A DNA stretch of 64,000 nucleotides from assembly GCF_016864375.1 (NCBI RefSeq), contig NZ_CP069354.1, positions 3,879,501 to 3,943,500 on the forward strand. The letters run 5' to 3'. The notes below the pieces were generated by a model. That model was given only the letters and a program-made list of their open reading frames with translations, had not been told where the DNA came from and made no database searches. This DNA comes from Microvirga sp. VF16. Its GTDB lineage: Bacteria; Pseudomonadota; Alphaproteobacteria; Rhizobiales; Beijerinckiaceae. This document shows positions 49,773 to 59,214 of this stretch, piece by piece; within the stretch, counting starts at the first letter, position 1, and every line of letters starts with the position of its first letter. A program made the position numbers and the translations under genes.

Positions 49773-51773
49773 TTGAAGGCGGAGAATTGGAAAGAGGTCC
49801 TCAAGGATCCGTCGGCCCTTGATCTCCCCATCCGCACCGTCCTGGAACAGGAGAATGCCTACGCAGCGGCAGCCTTCACCGGCACGGAGGAATTCCAAGC
49901 CCGGCTCGTGGCAGAGATGCGCGGGCGTATCAAGGAGGACGATTCCACCGTTCCGGAGCCGGATGGGCCCTTTGCCTATTTCACCCGTTACCGTGAAGGC
50001 GGTCAGCATCCCCTCGTCTGCAGACAGCCGCGCGACGGTGGGTCCGAGACCATCATGCTGGATGGAGACAAGGAGGCCGAGGGCCACCCCTTCTTCGATC
50101 TCGGCGGAGCGGATCATTCACCCGACCATCGTCTGATGGCCTGGGGCGCGGATATCAAGGGCTCGGAATACTTCACGATTCGCGTGCGAGATCTTGAGAC
50201 CGGTACCGATCTTCCCGACGAGGTTCTTCAAACCTCCGGCGGTGCTGTATGGCTCAACGATTCCTCCGGCTTCTACTATGTCGAACTCGACGAGAACCAC
50301 CGGCCTGTGCGTATCAAGCGCCACCTTCTCGGCTCAAGCCCTGAGCAGAACGAAGTGATCTACGAAGAAAAGGATCCCGGCTTCTTCGTCAAACTTGGTG
50401 TCACGCAATCGGAAGCCTTCGTCCTCATCGAGGCAAGCGATCACGAAACCTCCGAAATCTGGCTGCTCGACCGAGCCGATGCGTCGGCCAAGCCTCGCCT
50501 CGTCGAACCGCGCACACCACAGCTCAAGTATGATGTGGAGCATCACGGCGATAGCCTGATCATTCTCACCAATGCGGATGGCTCTGAAGACTTCAAGATC
50601 GTCACGGCTCCCGTCGCAACGCCTGGACGCACCCACTGGCAGGATCTCGTGCCCTATCGCACCGGCACGATGATCCTCTCCGTCGTGGCGCTCGCCCGCT
50701 ATCTCGTGCGCCTGGAGCGGGAGAATGCAAAGCCACGCATCGTCCTGAGAGAATTCTCGACGGGCCGTGAGGAAACGGTCGCGTTCGAAGAGGAAGCCTA
50801 TTCGCTCGGCTTCTCGGCAGGCTATGAGTTCGACACGGATGTCATCCGCTATCATTACTCGTCGATGACCACGCCGAGCGAGGTGATCGACTATGATCTG
50901 CGCACTGGGGAGCGCGTTCTCCGCAAGCGGCAGGAGGTACCGAGCGGCCATAACCCGGCCGACTACGTAACCCGCCGCCTGTTCGCCACGGCTCCCGATG
51001 GTGAGCAGGTTCCCATTTCGCTTGTCCATCGACGCGAGGTCGCGCTCGATGGATCCGCACCGTGCCTGCTTTACGGATACGGCTCCTACGGCATGTCCAT
51101 GCCCGCGAGCTTTCGCACTGGAATCCTGTCTCTCGTCGACCGTGGCTTCGTCTATGCCATCGCACATATCCGCGGCGGCACGGAAAAAGGCTGGCGCTGG
51201 TACATGGACGGCAAGCGCGAGAAAAAGACGAATACGTTCACGGACTTCATCGCCTGCGGGGAGGCGCTCATCAAGGCCGGCTACACGTCCCGCGGTCGCA
51301 TCGTCGCTCATGGCGGCAGCGCGGGCGGCATGCTCATGGGAGCGGTGGCCAATATGGCGCCGGATCTCTTTGCCGGAATCATCGCCGAGGTGCCGTTCGT
51401 CGATGTGCTCAACACAATGCTGGACAGCGAATTGCCCCTCACCCCGCCCGAATGGCCCGAATGGGGCAATCCAGCCGCGGACGAGACGGCTTTCCACACG
51501 ATTTTGTCCTACTCGCCTTATGACAATGTGAAGCCACAGGCCTATCCGGCGATCCTGGCACTTGCCGGTCTCACCGATCCTCGCGTGACCTATTGGGAGC
51601 CGGCGAAATGGGTCGCCAGACTCAGGGCCACCATGACGGGCGGCGGGCCGATTCTGTTCAAACTCAACATGGAGGCCGGGCACGCCGGCGCTGCAGGCCG
51701 CTTCGATCGGCTGGAGGAGGTTGCCCTCGCCTACACGTTCGCCATCAAGTCGATCGGGGGCTTTCAGACTTGA
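49773..51773 (+). CDS. Body of the split S9 peptidase (open frame after the IS)
   Basis: The remaining 666-residue frame can start at a TTG (LKAENWKEVLKDPS). It still contains the beta-propeller and the alpha/beta hydrolase domain with Ser in HGGSAGGMLMGAV, Asp in LTDPRVTYWEPAKWVARL and His in MEAGHAGAAGRF, as in oligopeptidase B. Only about 37 N-terminal residues are missing, so activity cannot be excluded if translated, but no ribosome binding site is evident at the TTG. Confidence 0.75.
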   Translation: MKAENWKEVLKDPSALDLPIRTVLEQENAYAAAAFTGTEEFQARLVAEMRGRIKEDDSTVPEPDGPFAYFTRYREGGQHPLVCRQPRDGGSETIMLDGDKEAEGHPFFDLGGADHSPDHRLMAWGADIKGSEYFTIRVRDLETGTDLPDEVLQTSGGAVWLNDSSGFYYVELDENHRPVRIKRHLLGSSPEQNEVIYEEKDPGFFVKLGVTQSEAFVLIEASDHETSEIWLLDRADASAKPRLVEPRTPQLKYDVEHHGDSLIILTNADGSEDFKIVTAPVATPGRTHWQDLVPYRTGTMILSVVALARYLVRLERENAKPRIVLREFSTGREETVAFEEEAYSLGFSAGYEFDTDVIRYHYSSMTTPSEVIDYDLRTGERVLRKRQEVPSGHNPADYVTRRLFATAPDGEQVPISLVHRREVALDGSAPCLLYGYGSYGMSMPASFRTGILSLVDRGFVYAIAHIRGGTEKGWRWYMDGKREKKTNTFTDFIACGEALIKAGYTSRGRIVAHGGSAGGMLMGAVANMAPDLFAGIIAEVPFVDVLNTMLDSELPLTPPEWPEWGNPAADETAFHTILSYSPYDNVKPQAYPAILALAGLTDPRVTYWEPAKWVARLRATMTGGGPILFKLNMEAGHAGAAGRFDRLEEVALAYTFAIKSIGGFQT

Positions 51774-51861
51774 CGCGAAGCCCTATGTCCCGTTGTACCA
51801 TATCCTGCCGCACAAGTTGAGGCGGCAATGAGACATCAGGGATTTTCGAGAGCACGCGTCG

Positions 51862-54252
51862 ATGACGAAGAGGGGCCATTCAGAGACGGCCGCCGATGTT
51901 GCTTCCCATAGGGAAAGCGACAAACAGCTGCTTGCCGATCTGGAACGGCGCCTCCGTGAGACGGAGCAATCTCTTCGCCTGAGCAACGGCAAGTTGCGCA
52001 TGGCGCTTGATATCGGCAGGCTCGGGGCATGGGAACGCAATCTCGAGACCGGGGAAATCACCGGCACACCTGCCTTCAAGGCCAATTTCGGCCTTCCGCC
52101 AGAGACCACCCTTACCCAGGATGAGTTCCAGAAGCTGGTTCATCCCGGCGATGTCGAGCGCATTAACCAGGCCATGGCCTTCGCGCTCAAGACGAAGACC
52201 GATTTCAATGTCGAGTATCGGGTCATCCGTCCGGACGGACGCATCGGGCGCGTTCTCGTGCGCGGCGGCGCGGTCTTCGAGGGCGACAAGCCCGTCCGTC
52301 TCATGGGTATCACCCAGGATGTGACGGCGCGGGAGAAGGCCAAGGAGGACATGCATTCGGCTCAGCGCCGCCAGGAGTTCCTCCTGAACCTGAACGACCA
52401 CCTGCGCAGCCTGGATGATCCCGATGCGATCATGGAAACCACGGCCGAACATCTTGGACGCTTCTTGAAAGTGGACTGTGCCGGATACGGCGAGGTCGAC
52501 GAGGAACGCGGCATCATTCTTGTGGAGCGCGAATGGTCCAAGGGCGTCATCGGCAACGAGGGTCGCGCTTACCGTCTCTACGATTTCCTCCCGACCATGA
52601 TGGCGGAACTCAAACAGGGGCATCCCATCTTCGTCGAGGACATCAGGAGCGATCCTAGGGCAGATAATCCGGCAGTTCAGACGGCCTACAGCACGATCAA
52701 TGCCCGCGCGGCTCTTGCGGTCCCGCTCCTGAAGAACCAGCGGCTGACCGCCGTGCTCTACATGCATTCCGCCGAACCCCGGGCGTGGTTCGGTGACGAG
52801 CTATCTCTCGTGGAGGATGTGGCTGAGCGAACATGGACGGCCGTTGAAAAAGCACGCGCAGAAATCGAACTGCGCGAGACCGATGCCCGCTTCCGTCTCA
52901 TCGCGGAATCGCTCCCGGCTCTGGTATGGATCCTCAACCCCAATATCGAGCTGCTCTACACGAATGAGCGCTGGGTGGCCTATTCGGGCCTGCCGCCCGA
53001 GGAGGCTCTGGGCCATAGCTGGATGCGAGTGATTCATCCCGCCGACATGACGAGGATGAGGGAAGAGCTGGTGCCTGTCGTCACCCATCAGACGTCCTAT
53101 ACAACCGAGGCGCGCTACCGATCGCATGAGGGCACCTATCGCTGGCACTTGATCCAGGGCGCTCCCATTCGTTCTCCAACCGGAGAGTTCAAGGGCTGGG
53201 TCGGCACCAGTGTCGACATCCATGATCTCAAGGAAACGGAAGAAGCCCTGCGCAAGAGCGAAGAGCAGCTCCGCATCGCCCTTCAGGCCGCCAAGATGGG
53301 TGATTGGAGTTGGGATGCCGCAACCAATCTCATTACTTTCTCAGATAGGGCGGCTGAAATCTTTGGTCTTCCTAACGGCTCGATCCTTCCAGCAGCAGAT
53401 CTCCAGAAAAGGATGAATCCGGTTGATCTGAAACGCATGGAGGCCGCTATGGAGAAAGCGGTCGAGCATCAGGGACCCTATAGCGTCGAGTATCGCATCA
53501 AGCGTTTCGATGACGATGCGCAAATCTGGGTCGCTTCACAAGGGCAGACCACCTATGCGCAAGACGGCTCGTTAAGCGGAATTACTGGCGTTCTTCAGGA
53601 CATTACCGACCGCAAGCATGCTGAGCAGCGTCAGCAGCTTCTGATCCGAGAGCTGCACCATCGGGTCAAGAACACGCTCGCCACCGTCCAAGCCATCGTC
53701 GGTTCCACCGCCCGCACCGCCTCGAGCATCGACGAGTTCTACCAGGGCTTCGTCGGCCGCATCGTCTCGCTCGCCCGCACCCACAACCTGCTCACCGAGG
53801 ACCTGTGGCAGAAGGCCGACCTGGAGGAGCTCGTCCAGACCGAGCTCGGGCCCTACGAGGACGAGGCGCGCAACCGCATCACGATCGCAGGGCCGCCGCT
53901 CGAGCTGCCGTCGGAGGCGGCGGTGCCGATCGGCATGGCGATCCATGAGCTGACCACCAATGCGGCCAAGCACGGGGCGCTGTCGACCTTCGGCGGCCAG
54001 GTCGCGGTGCGCTGGGAGATCCTCGACCGGGAGCGTCCGCTGCTGCAGTTCTCCTGGATCGAGAAAGGGGGGCCGCGGGTGAGCACGCCGACGCGCCAGG
54101 GCTTCGGCACCCGTCTGCTCCAGCGCGTGCTGGCCACGCAGTTGCAGGCTAATGTGTCCATGGATTTCCAGAGTGAAGGCCTCCATTTTACCATGATCAT
54201 GCCTATTCCCGGCGAGCCCCCGCTCTTCAACCCCGATCATTCCGTGAATTAA
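51862..54252 (+). CDS. PAS/GAF HWE-family sensor histidine kinase, tandem copy 1
   Basis: A 796-residue cytoplasmic kinase. Domain order: PAS (about 45-160, LRMALDIGRLGAWERN), GAF (about 170-330, ADCVG-type CAGYGEVDEERGIILVEREWS), PAS (about 335-455, ESLPALVWILNPNIELLYTNE), PAS (about 465-585, ALQAAKMGDWSWDAATN), then HWE kinase with phosphoacceptor box IRELHHRVKNTLATVQ, N-box AIHELTTNAAKHGAL and WEILDRERP. The ATG at 51862. The kinase module is almost identical in DNA to copy 2. No regulator gene lies nearby. Confidence 0.93.
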   Translation: MTKRGHSETAADVASHRESDKQLLADLERRLRETEQSLRLSNGKLRMALDIGRLGAWERNLETGEITGTPAFKANFGLPPETTLTQDEFQKLVHPGDVERINQAMAFALKTKTDFNVEYRVIRPDGRIGRVLVRGGAVFEGDKPVRLMGITQDVTAREKAKEDMHSAQRRQEFLLNLNDHLRSLDDPDAIMETTAEHLGRFLKVDCAGYGEVDEERGIILVEREWSKGVIGNEGRAYRLYDFLPTMMAELKQGHPIFVEDIRSDPRADNPAVQTAYSTINARAALAVPLLKNQRLTAVLYMHSAEPRAWFGDELSLVEDVAERTWTAVEKARAEIELRETDARFRLIAESLPALVWILNPNIELLYTNERWVAYSGLPPEEALGHSWMRVIHPADMTRMREELVPVVTHQTSYTTEARYRSHEGTYRWHLIQGAPIRSPTGEFKGWVGTSVDIHDLKETEEALRKSEEQLRIALQAAKMGDWSWDAATNLITFSDRAAEIFGLPNGSILPAADLQKRMNPVDLKRMEAAMEKAVEHQGPYSVEYRIKRFDDDAQIWVASQGQTTYAQDGSLSGITGVLQDITDRKHAEQRQQLLIRELHHRVKNTLATVQAIVGSTARTASSIDEFYQGFVGRIVSLARTHNLLTEDLWQKADLEELVQTELGPYEDEARNRITIAGPPLELPSEAAVPIGMAIHELTTNAAKHGALSTFGGQVAVRWEILDRERPLLQFSWIEKGGPRVSTPTRQGFGTRLLQRVLATQLQANVSMDFQSEGLHFTMIMPIPGEPPLFNPDHSVN
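53614..54169 (+). repeat. 556-bp near-identical block, copy 1 (HWE kinase module)
   Basis: Starts AAGCATGCTGAGCAGCG and ends TCCATGGATTTCC. It matches 56129-56684 with three substitutions by eye. Flanking coding sequence is clearly divergent. Confidence 0.93.
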
Positions 54253-54379
54253 CCTTCTGTTTAATGTTCGGTACCTCCTCTGCTTTATTGCTGCCTCATT
54301 GGCATGACTTTAGGGCACGAGGTGACGTAGCCTCGATAAGGGCTTAGAAAGCAGCAGGCGCAGCTCAAGAGCATTGTTC

Positions 54380-56758
54380 ATGACCAACAGGGTCGAAATT
54401 CCTCACTTTCCAAGAGCCGTTGCTCCGCAAGCCGAGAGGCTGGCGGGCACGCAGGAAAGGAGCCACGCCGCGATCGAGAGTGACGCGCGGGGGAACAGTG
54501 CCGCGCTGCGGCTGGCGCTCGAGATTGGCCGGCTGGGATCCTGGGAACGCGACCTCGTGACCAACGAGATAACCGCGAATTCAACCTGCAAAGCTCATCT
54601 TGGCCTGGCATCCGATGAACTTCTGACCTTTGAAAAGCTGAAGAAATTGCAGCACCCGGGTGATGTCGAGAGGATCAACCAGGCTGTTACCTATGCCCTG
54701 GCCACCCGATCCGACTTCAACGTGGAGCATCGCGTCGTCCGTCCCGACGGCTACATCGGTCGTCTCCGCGTGAGAGGCACTCCGATTTTCGAGAATGGCA
54801 AGGCCGTCCGCTTGGTCGGCGTCACGCAGGATGTGACCGAGCGGGAGCGTGCTAAGGAAGAGCTCAAGGACGTCCAGCGCCGCCAGGACTATCTGTTGAA
54901 CCTGAACGAGCAACTCCGGAGCTTCAAGGATCCCTTTGCGATCATGGAAGCGACGACCGAGCGCATCGGCCAGCTCCTGAAGGCGGATTGTGTCGGCTAC
55001 GGCGAGGTCGACGACAGCCGCGGCGTCGTTCTCGTCGAACGGGAATGGTCCAGGGGCGCGATCAGCAATGAGGGCCGTGCCTACCGCCTGCAGGAATTTC
55101 TGCACGGCATGATCGACGATTCGAAGCTGGGGCAGACCCTGACCATCGAGGACGTCGCAACCGATCCACGAACGGGAACCCCTGCCCTCCAGAGCTTCTA
55201 CAGTACGCTTAACGCCAGGGCCGTTCTCACGGTCCCTCTGCTCAAGGACGGTCACATCACGGCCGTCCTCTATACGATCTCATCCACCCCTCGCTCCTGG
55301 TCGGATAGTGATGTATCGCTGGCAGAGGACGTAGCGGAGCGCGCCTGGACAGCCGTTGAGAAGCTGCGCGCTGAACGTAGCTTGCACGAAACCGAGTTCA
55401 GGTTTCACACCTTCACCCGGGCACTGCCAGGCTTTGCATGGATCGCGACGCCGGAGCTCGAGCTGATCTATTACGTGAACGAGCAGAGCTGGTTTGAATT
55501 CTCTGGTCTCTCCCGCGAACAGACGCTCGGTCACGGCTGGCTGTCGATCATCCACCCGGAAGATCTTGCAAAGATCATGGCTGACGCCAAGAACGCCACA
55601 TCCGACGTGCTGGAAGCCGAAATGCGCTACCGAGCTGCCGATGGGACCTATCACTGGCACGCCGTGCGGGTTGGATCTCTCTATGGCCCCGACGGCGACT
55701 TCAAGGGCAAGATCGGAACGAGCATCAACATCCATAACCTGAAGGAGACGGAAGCGGCCTTGCGCAAGAGCGAGGAGCGCCTGGCTCTGGCGCAGCGCGC
55801 AGCGCGGATCGGCGTATTCGACTGGGACGTAGCCAGCGGAGCCATCACCTGGATGCCGGAGCAGGAGAATCTCTTCGGGATCGCGCCCGGCAGCTTCGAA
55901 GGAAACTACGAAGGGTGGAGCTCGCGCATCCATCCTGCCGATGTCGCCAAGTTCGAGAAGACCTTTCGCGAGGCTATCGCCCGAGGCGATCACGAACTGG
56001 CCTTTGCGCATCGCATTCCGCTGCCGGACAGCACCTTCCGCCATATCGAAGGCAGCATGATGATCTTCTACGGCGAGGATGGCAGCCCATCGCGCATCAT
56101 CGGCGTCAACATCGATGTGACCAAACATAAGCATGCTGAGCAGCGTCAGCAGCTTCTGATCCGAGAGCTGCACCATCGGGTCAAGAACACGCTCGCCACC
56201 GTCCAAGCCATCGTCGGATCCACCGCCCGCACCGCCTCGAGCATCGACGAGTTCTACCAGGGCTTCGTCGGCCGCATCGTCTCGCTCGCCCGCACCCACA
56301 ACCTGCTCACCGAGGACCTGTGGCAGAAGGCCGACCTGGAGGAGCTCGTCCAGACCGAGCTCGGGCCCTACGAGGACGAGGCGCGCAACCGCATCACGGT
56401 CGCAGGGCCGCCGCTCGAGCTGCCGTCGGAGGCGGCGGTGCCGATCGGCATGGCGATCCATGAGCTGACCACCAATGCGGCCAAGCACGGGGCGCTGTCG
56501 ACCTTCGGCGGCCAGGTCGCGGTGCGCTGGGAGATCCTCGACCGGGAGCGTCCGCTGCTGCAGTTCTCCTGGATCGAGAAAGGGGGCCCGCGGGTGAGCA
56601 CGCCGACGCGCCAGGGCTTCGGCACCCGTCTGCTCCAGCGCGTGCTGGCCACGCAGTTGCAGGCTAATGTGTCCATGGATTTCCCTGAGGAGGGACTGCG
56701 CTTCTCGATGCAGATGCCGATCCCGACCGAGCCCCCCACCTTCAATCCGGACACGTAA
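54380..56758 (+). CDS. PAS/GAF HWE-family sensor histidine kinase, tandem copy 2
   Basis: A 792-residue paralogue of the preceding gene with the same PAS-GAF-PAS-PAS-HWE order. The sensor part is only moderately similar (for example ALEIGRLGSWERDLVTNEIT; ADCVGYGEVDDSRGVVLVEREWS; AARIGVFDWDVASGAITWMPEQ), so ligands may differ, while the kinase module is virtually the same. The ATG at 54380 is preferred to a TTG two codons earlier. The isochorismatase-family gene begins seven bases after the stop. Confidence 0.92.
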   Translation: MTNRVEIPHFPRAVAPQAERLAGTQERSHAAIESDARGNSAALRLALEIGRLGSWERDLVTNEITANSTCKAHLGLASDELLTFEKLKKLQHPGDVERINQAVTYALATRSDFNVEHRVVRPDGYIGRLRVRGTPIFENGKAVRLVGVTQDVTERERAKEELKDVQRRQDYLLNLNEQLRSFKDPFAIMEATTERIGQLLKADCVGYGEVDDSRGVVLVEREWSRGAISNEGRAYRLQEFLHGMIDDSKLGQTLTIEDVATDPRTGTPALQSFYSTLNARAVLTVPLLKDGHITAVLYTISSTPRSWSDSDVSLAEDVAERAWTAVEKLRAERSLHETEFRFHTFTRALPGFAWIATPELELIYYVNEQSWFEFSGLSREQTLGHGWLSIIHPEDLAKIMADAKNATSDVLEAEMRYRAADGTYHWHAVRVGSLYGPDGDFKGKIGTSINIHNLKETEAALRKSEERLALAQRAARIGVFDWDVASGAITWMPEQENLFGIAPGSFEGNYEGWSSRIHPADVAKFEKTFREAIARGDHELAFAHRIPLPDSTFRHIEGSMMIFYGEDGSPSRIIGVNIDVTKHKHAEQRQQLLIRELHHRVKNTLATVQAIVGSTARTASSIDEFYQGFVGRIVSLARTHNLLTEDLWQKADLEELVQTELGPYEDEARNRITVAGPPLELPSEAAVPIGMAIHELTTNAAKHGALSTFGGQVAVRWEILDRERPLLQFSWIEKGGPRVSTPTRQGFGTRLLQRVLATQLQANVSMDFPEEGLRFSMQMPIPTEPPTFNPDT
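56129..56684 (+). repeat. 556-bp near-identical block, copy 2 (HWE kinase module)
   Basis: Partner of 53614-54169. The three differences are GGTTCC/GGATCC, ACGATC/ACGGTC and GGGGGGCC/GGGGGCCC. Confidence 0.93.
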
Positions 56759-56765
56759 GGCGCCC

Positions 56766-57320
56766 ATGCTGCTCGACGCGAAACGCTCTCACCTCATCGT
56801 CGTCGACCTCCAGGCGCGCCTCATGCCTGCCATTCATGAAGGCGAGACTACCTTAAGGAATGTGCGGATCCTGCTGGAAGCCGCGAATAGGCTGGGCATT
56901 CCCGTTACGGTAACGGAGCAATATCCCAAGGGCCTCGGAGCAACCCTGCCGACGGTGCAGGAGGTGCTGCCGCCTGACGCGGTCACTTTGACCAAAACCA
57001 CCTTCTCAGCCGCACGCGATCCCGCGATTGCCGAGCGCATTGCGACCCTGCGTGGCAGCGGCCTGAATCAGCTCGTGATCTGCGGAACCGAAGCTCATAT
57101 CTGCGTGTTGCAGAGCGCTTTGGAGTTCAGAAGCATGGGACTGGACGTCTTTGTGGTTGGGGATGCGGTATCGAGCCGCTCAAGCCACAGTGTCAACACC
57201 GCCTGCGCACGGCTGCTTCATGCAGGCTGCCATTGGGTGACGACGGAGATGGCTGTCTTCGAATGGATGGGAGAAGCGGCCACGGACGATTTCCGCGCAC
57301 TGGCTCCCCTCTTCAGATAG
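56766..57320 (+). CDS. Isochorismatase-family cysteine hydrolase
   Basis: A 184-residue hydrolase of the isochorismatase/nicotinamidase-like family (YcaC-type). Putative triad: Asp in LIVVDLQARLMPA, Lys in TLTKTTFSA, Cys in CGTEAHICVLQSAL. The cis-peptide region ICGTEAH is normal. The substrate is not predictable. The ATG at 56766 directly follows the second kinase gene, so it may be co-transcribed. It overlaps the convergent next gene by eight bases. Confidence 0.92.
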   Translation: MLLDAKRSHLIVVDLQARLMPAIHEGETTLRNVRILLEAANRLGIPVTVTEQYPKGLGATLPTVQEVLPPDAVTLTKTTFSAARDPAIAERIATLRGSGLNQLVICGTEAHICVLQSALEFRSMGLDVFVVGDAVSSRSSHSVNTACARLLHAGCHWVTTEMAVFEWMGEAATDDFRALAPLFR

Positions 57321-58257
57321 AGGACGAGGATTTACCTTCGCCTCCCGCAGCGATGAACTCCTTCAGCTCGTCCAGGGACTGGAAGCGGAACACGCCACTC
57401 GGCGTCTGCGCCTCGATCGACCCATCCGAGAACATGACATACTTGTTGTCGCCTGAGTTGTAGGTCCCGACGACGACGGGAGAACGAGACATATCGGCAG
57501 CGGTATCGTCTTCCAATTCCGCTTTCTCTTCGACTTCCTCCGTTACGGCAGGTTCGGGCTCCAGCTCACGCTCTGAAACGATCTCAGCAACAGGCTTCGG
57601 ACGATCATCACTTTCGTCGAGATCGCGCGGCTCGGGTTCACGCTCATCCTGGTCGCGATGATAGATGTCGGCACCGTCGATGACACGTGGTTCTTCATCC
57701 GCATCGCGCGTCCGCTCCGCCAGGAGGAAGTCGGGCACCTTCATGGCGAGTTCGTCTTCTTCACGGGAGGGCGCCGGGGGCAGGCTGGTTCTGGGCGGGA
57801 ACGGCACAACCGATTCGGGGGTCCGCGACTCTTCCGGCCATTCGGCAACCTTCACCTCTTCCTTGATCGGCTCCCGCTTGTCCTCTTCCTCGAAGAGCGG
57901 AAGCGTAGGTTGCACCTCCTCAGGATGCTCGACCTCCTCGGCCTCGGCGGCCGCCTTTCCGGCTACGAGGCCGCCGGAGAGCGCTGCCAGCGAAAGGCCC
58001 TTCGCGGACTTCGGCGTTCCGAGGAGGGCCTCCTCATCGGGGCCGCCCTGGAGCTGCAACAGCCGGGTCTCGATCTTAGCCAGCTTGGAGACTGCGGCGG
58101 CGATGCCGAGCAGGAGGGCGCCGCTTGCAGCCATGACGCTGCCGGCAATCACCATCGTCCAGCCACGTTCGACCAGAACGATATCCCATCCGAAAATTAC
58201 AGCGAGCAGCCCACCAACGATCATCGCAAAAGCGAGGGCCAGAAGAGCGATGATCAT
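57313..58257 (-). CDS. Two-helix membrane protein with long acidic tail, hypothetical
   Basis: A 314-residue protein with two N-terminal transmembrane helices (IIALLALAFAMIVGGLLAVIFG and GWTMVIAGSVMAASGALLLGIAAA), a short coiled segment (SKLAKIETRLLQLQ), then about 180 residues of acidic, Pro/Glu-rich, probably disordered sequence. It ends in a compact conserved-looking C-terminus (VVGTYNSGDNKYVMFSDGSIEAQTP). I do not recognise the family. The C-terminal piece looks like a small folded domain that could bind a partner. Confidence 0.72.
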   Translation of the reverse strand: MIIALLALAFAMIVGGLLAVIFGWDIVLVERGWTMVIAGSVMAASGALLLGIAAAVSKLAKIETRLLQLQGGPDEEALLGTPKSAKGLSLAALSGGLVAGKAAAEAEEVEHPEEVQPTLPLFEEEDKREPIKEEVKVAEWPEESRTPESVVPFPPRTSLPPAPSREEDELAMKVPDFLLAERTRDADEEPRVIDGADIYHRDQDEREPEPRDLDESDDRPKPVAEIVSERELEPEPAVTEEVEEKAELEDDTAADMSRSPVVVGTYNSGDNKYVMFSDGSIEAQTPSGVFRFQSLDELKEFIAAGGEGKSSSSI

Positions 58258-58406
58258 GCCGTCTCCATCATACGCAAACCAAAGATAATCAAGGCAAAGC
58301 TATGCCTCTATAGGCAAAAGGCAACGGGCTGGGAAGCTTAAGCAGAAAAAAGTCCGCAGCTTGGCCGTTGCTCTCGGGCAGGTCGCGCTTTAACTAACGC
58401 TCAGGC

Positions 58407-58515
58407 GCATCGTGCGGAAAAGTGGATCCAGTTTTCCGCATCGGGCGATGCGCAGTCGCAAGAGGGGCATCGGATCGATCCTAAAAGTGGTTTCCACTTT
58501 TGGGTCCGATGCTCC
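58407..58515. repeat. Dispersed palindromic repeat (family D)
   Basis: First hairpin GCGCATCGTGCGGAAAAGTGG with GTTTTCCGCATCGGGCGATGC; second GCATCGGATCGATCCTAAAAG with CACTTTTGGGTCCGATGC. It lies between the hypothetical membrane protein gene and sodB, ending only 28 bases before the sodB ATG. Confidence 0.75.
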
Positions 58516-58542
58516 AGGTCGCTCAATCCAAAGGAGACGCCG

Positions 58543-59142
58543 ATGTCGTTCACTCTGCCCGAACTGCCTTATGCCTATGATGCCCTGCAGCCCTACATGT
58601 CGAAGGAAACCCTGGAGTTTCACCACGACAAACACCATGCAGCTTACGTCAACACCGGCAACAACCTGCTGAAAGGCACGGAATTCGAGGGCAAGAGCGT
58701 CGAAGAGGTCGTGAAAGGCTCCTACGGCAAGAATCAGGCCCTCTTCAACAATGCCGGTCAGCATTACAACCACATCCACTTCTGGCTGTGGATGAAGCCG
58801 AACGGCGGCGGCGCCCTTCCCGGCAAGCTCGAGAAGAAGATCGTCGAGGACCTCGGCTCGATCGACAAGATGAAGGAGGACTTCATCCAGGCCGGCGTCG
58901 GCCAGTTCGGCTCCGGCTGGGCCTGGCTTGCCGTGAAGGACGGCAAGATCACGATCATGAAGACCCCGAATGGCGAGAACCCCCTCGTGCACGGCGCCCA
59001 GCCGATCCTCGGCTGCGACGTGTGGGAGCATTCCTACTACATCGATTACCGCAACCGCCGTCCCGATTATCTCAAAGCCTTCCTCGACAATCTCGTGAAC
59101 TGGGAACATGTGGAAGAGATGTTCGAGGCTGCAACGAAGTAG
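58543..59142 (+). CDS. sodB: Superoxide dismutase, Fe/Mn family
   Basis: A 199-residue Fe/Mn superoxide dismutase that converts superoxide to peroxide and oxygen. Metal ligands: H27 (LEFHHDKHHAAY), His in FNNAGQHYNHIHFW, Asp and His in CDVWEHSYYIDYRN. The sequence favours the iron form but metal choice is not certain. ATG at 58543 after AAAGGAGACGCCG. A family D repeat is just upstream. Confidence 0.95.
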   Translation: MSFTLPELPYAYDALQPYMSKETLEFHHDKHHAAYVNTGNNLLKGTEFEGKSVEEVVKGSYGKNQALFNNAGQHYNHIHFWLWMKPNGGGALPGKLEKKIVEDLGSIDKMKEDFIQAGVGQFGSGWAWLAVKDGKITIMKTPNGENPLVHGAQPILGCDVWEHSYYIDYRNRRPDYLKAFLDNLVNWEHVEEMFEAATK

Positions 59143-59214
59143 GCAGAAACGTTCATACTGTCTTGCGGGCCTCTTCGGAGGCCCGTTTCATGTCATTTTC
59201 CGAAGGACTGCGCC

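Larger units (their letters stand above)
48172..51773 (+). pseudogene. S9 family prolyl oligopeptidase (oligopeptidase B-like), split by an IS
   Basis: Codons 1-26 (MNIERPPFHPQPATPSVPT, continuing KPHAVEI) lie at 48172-48249. After the IS and one copy of the GAAATA duplication the frame resumes at 49740 with HGIRVQDDYAWLKAENWKEV. Precise removal of the IS plus one duplicate restores a 703-residue S9A peptidase, the usual size for oligopeptidase B, whose family N-terminus contains exactly such a DDYAWL motif. The gene is therefore inactivated or N-terminally truncated in this strain. Confidence 0.9.

Noticed and set aside
55280..56767. 495-codon minus-strand frame opposite the second tandem kinase
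   Set aside because: Shadow frame. It shares its C-terminal half with an equal shadow in copy 1 only because the DNA blocks are identical.
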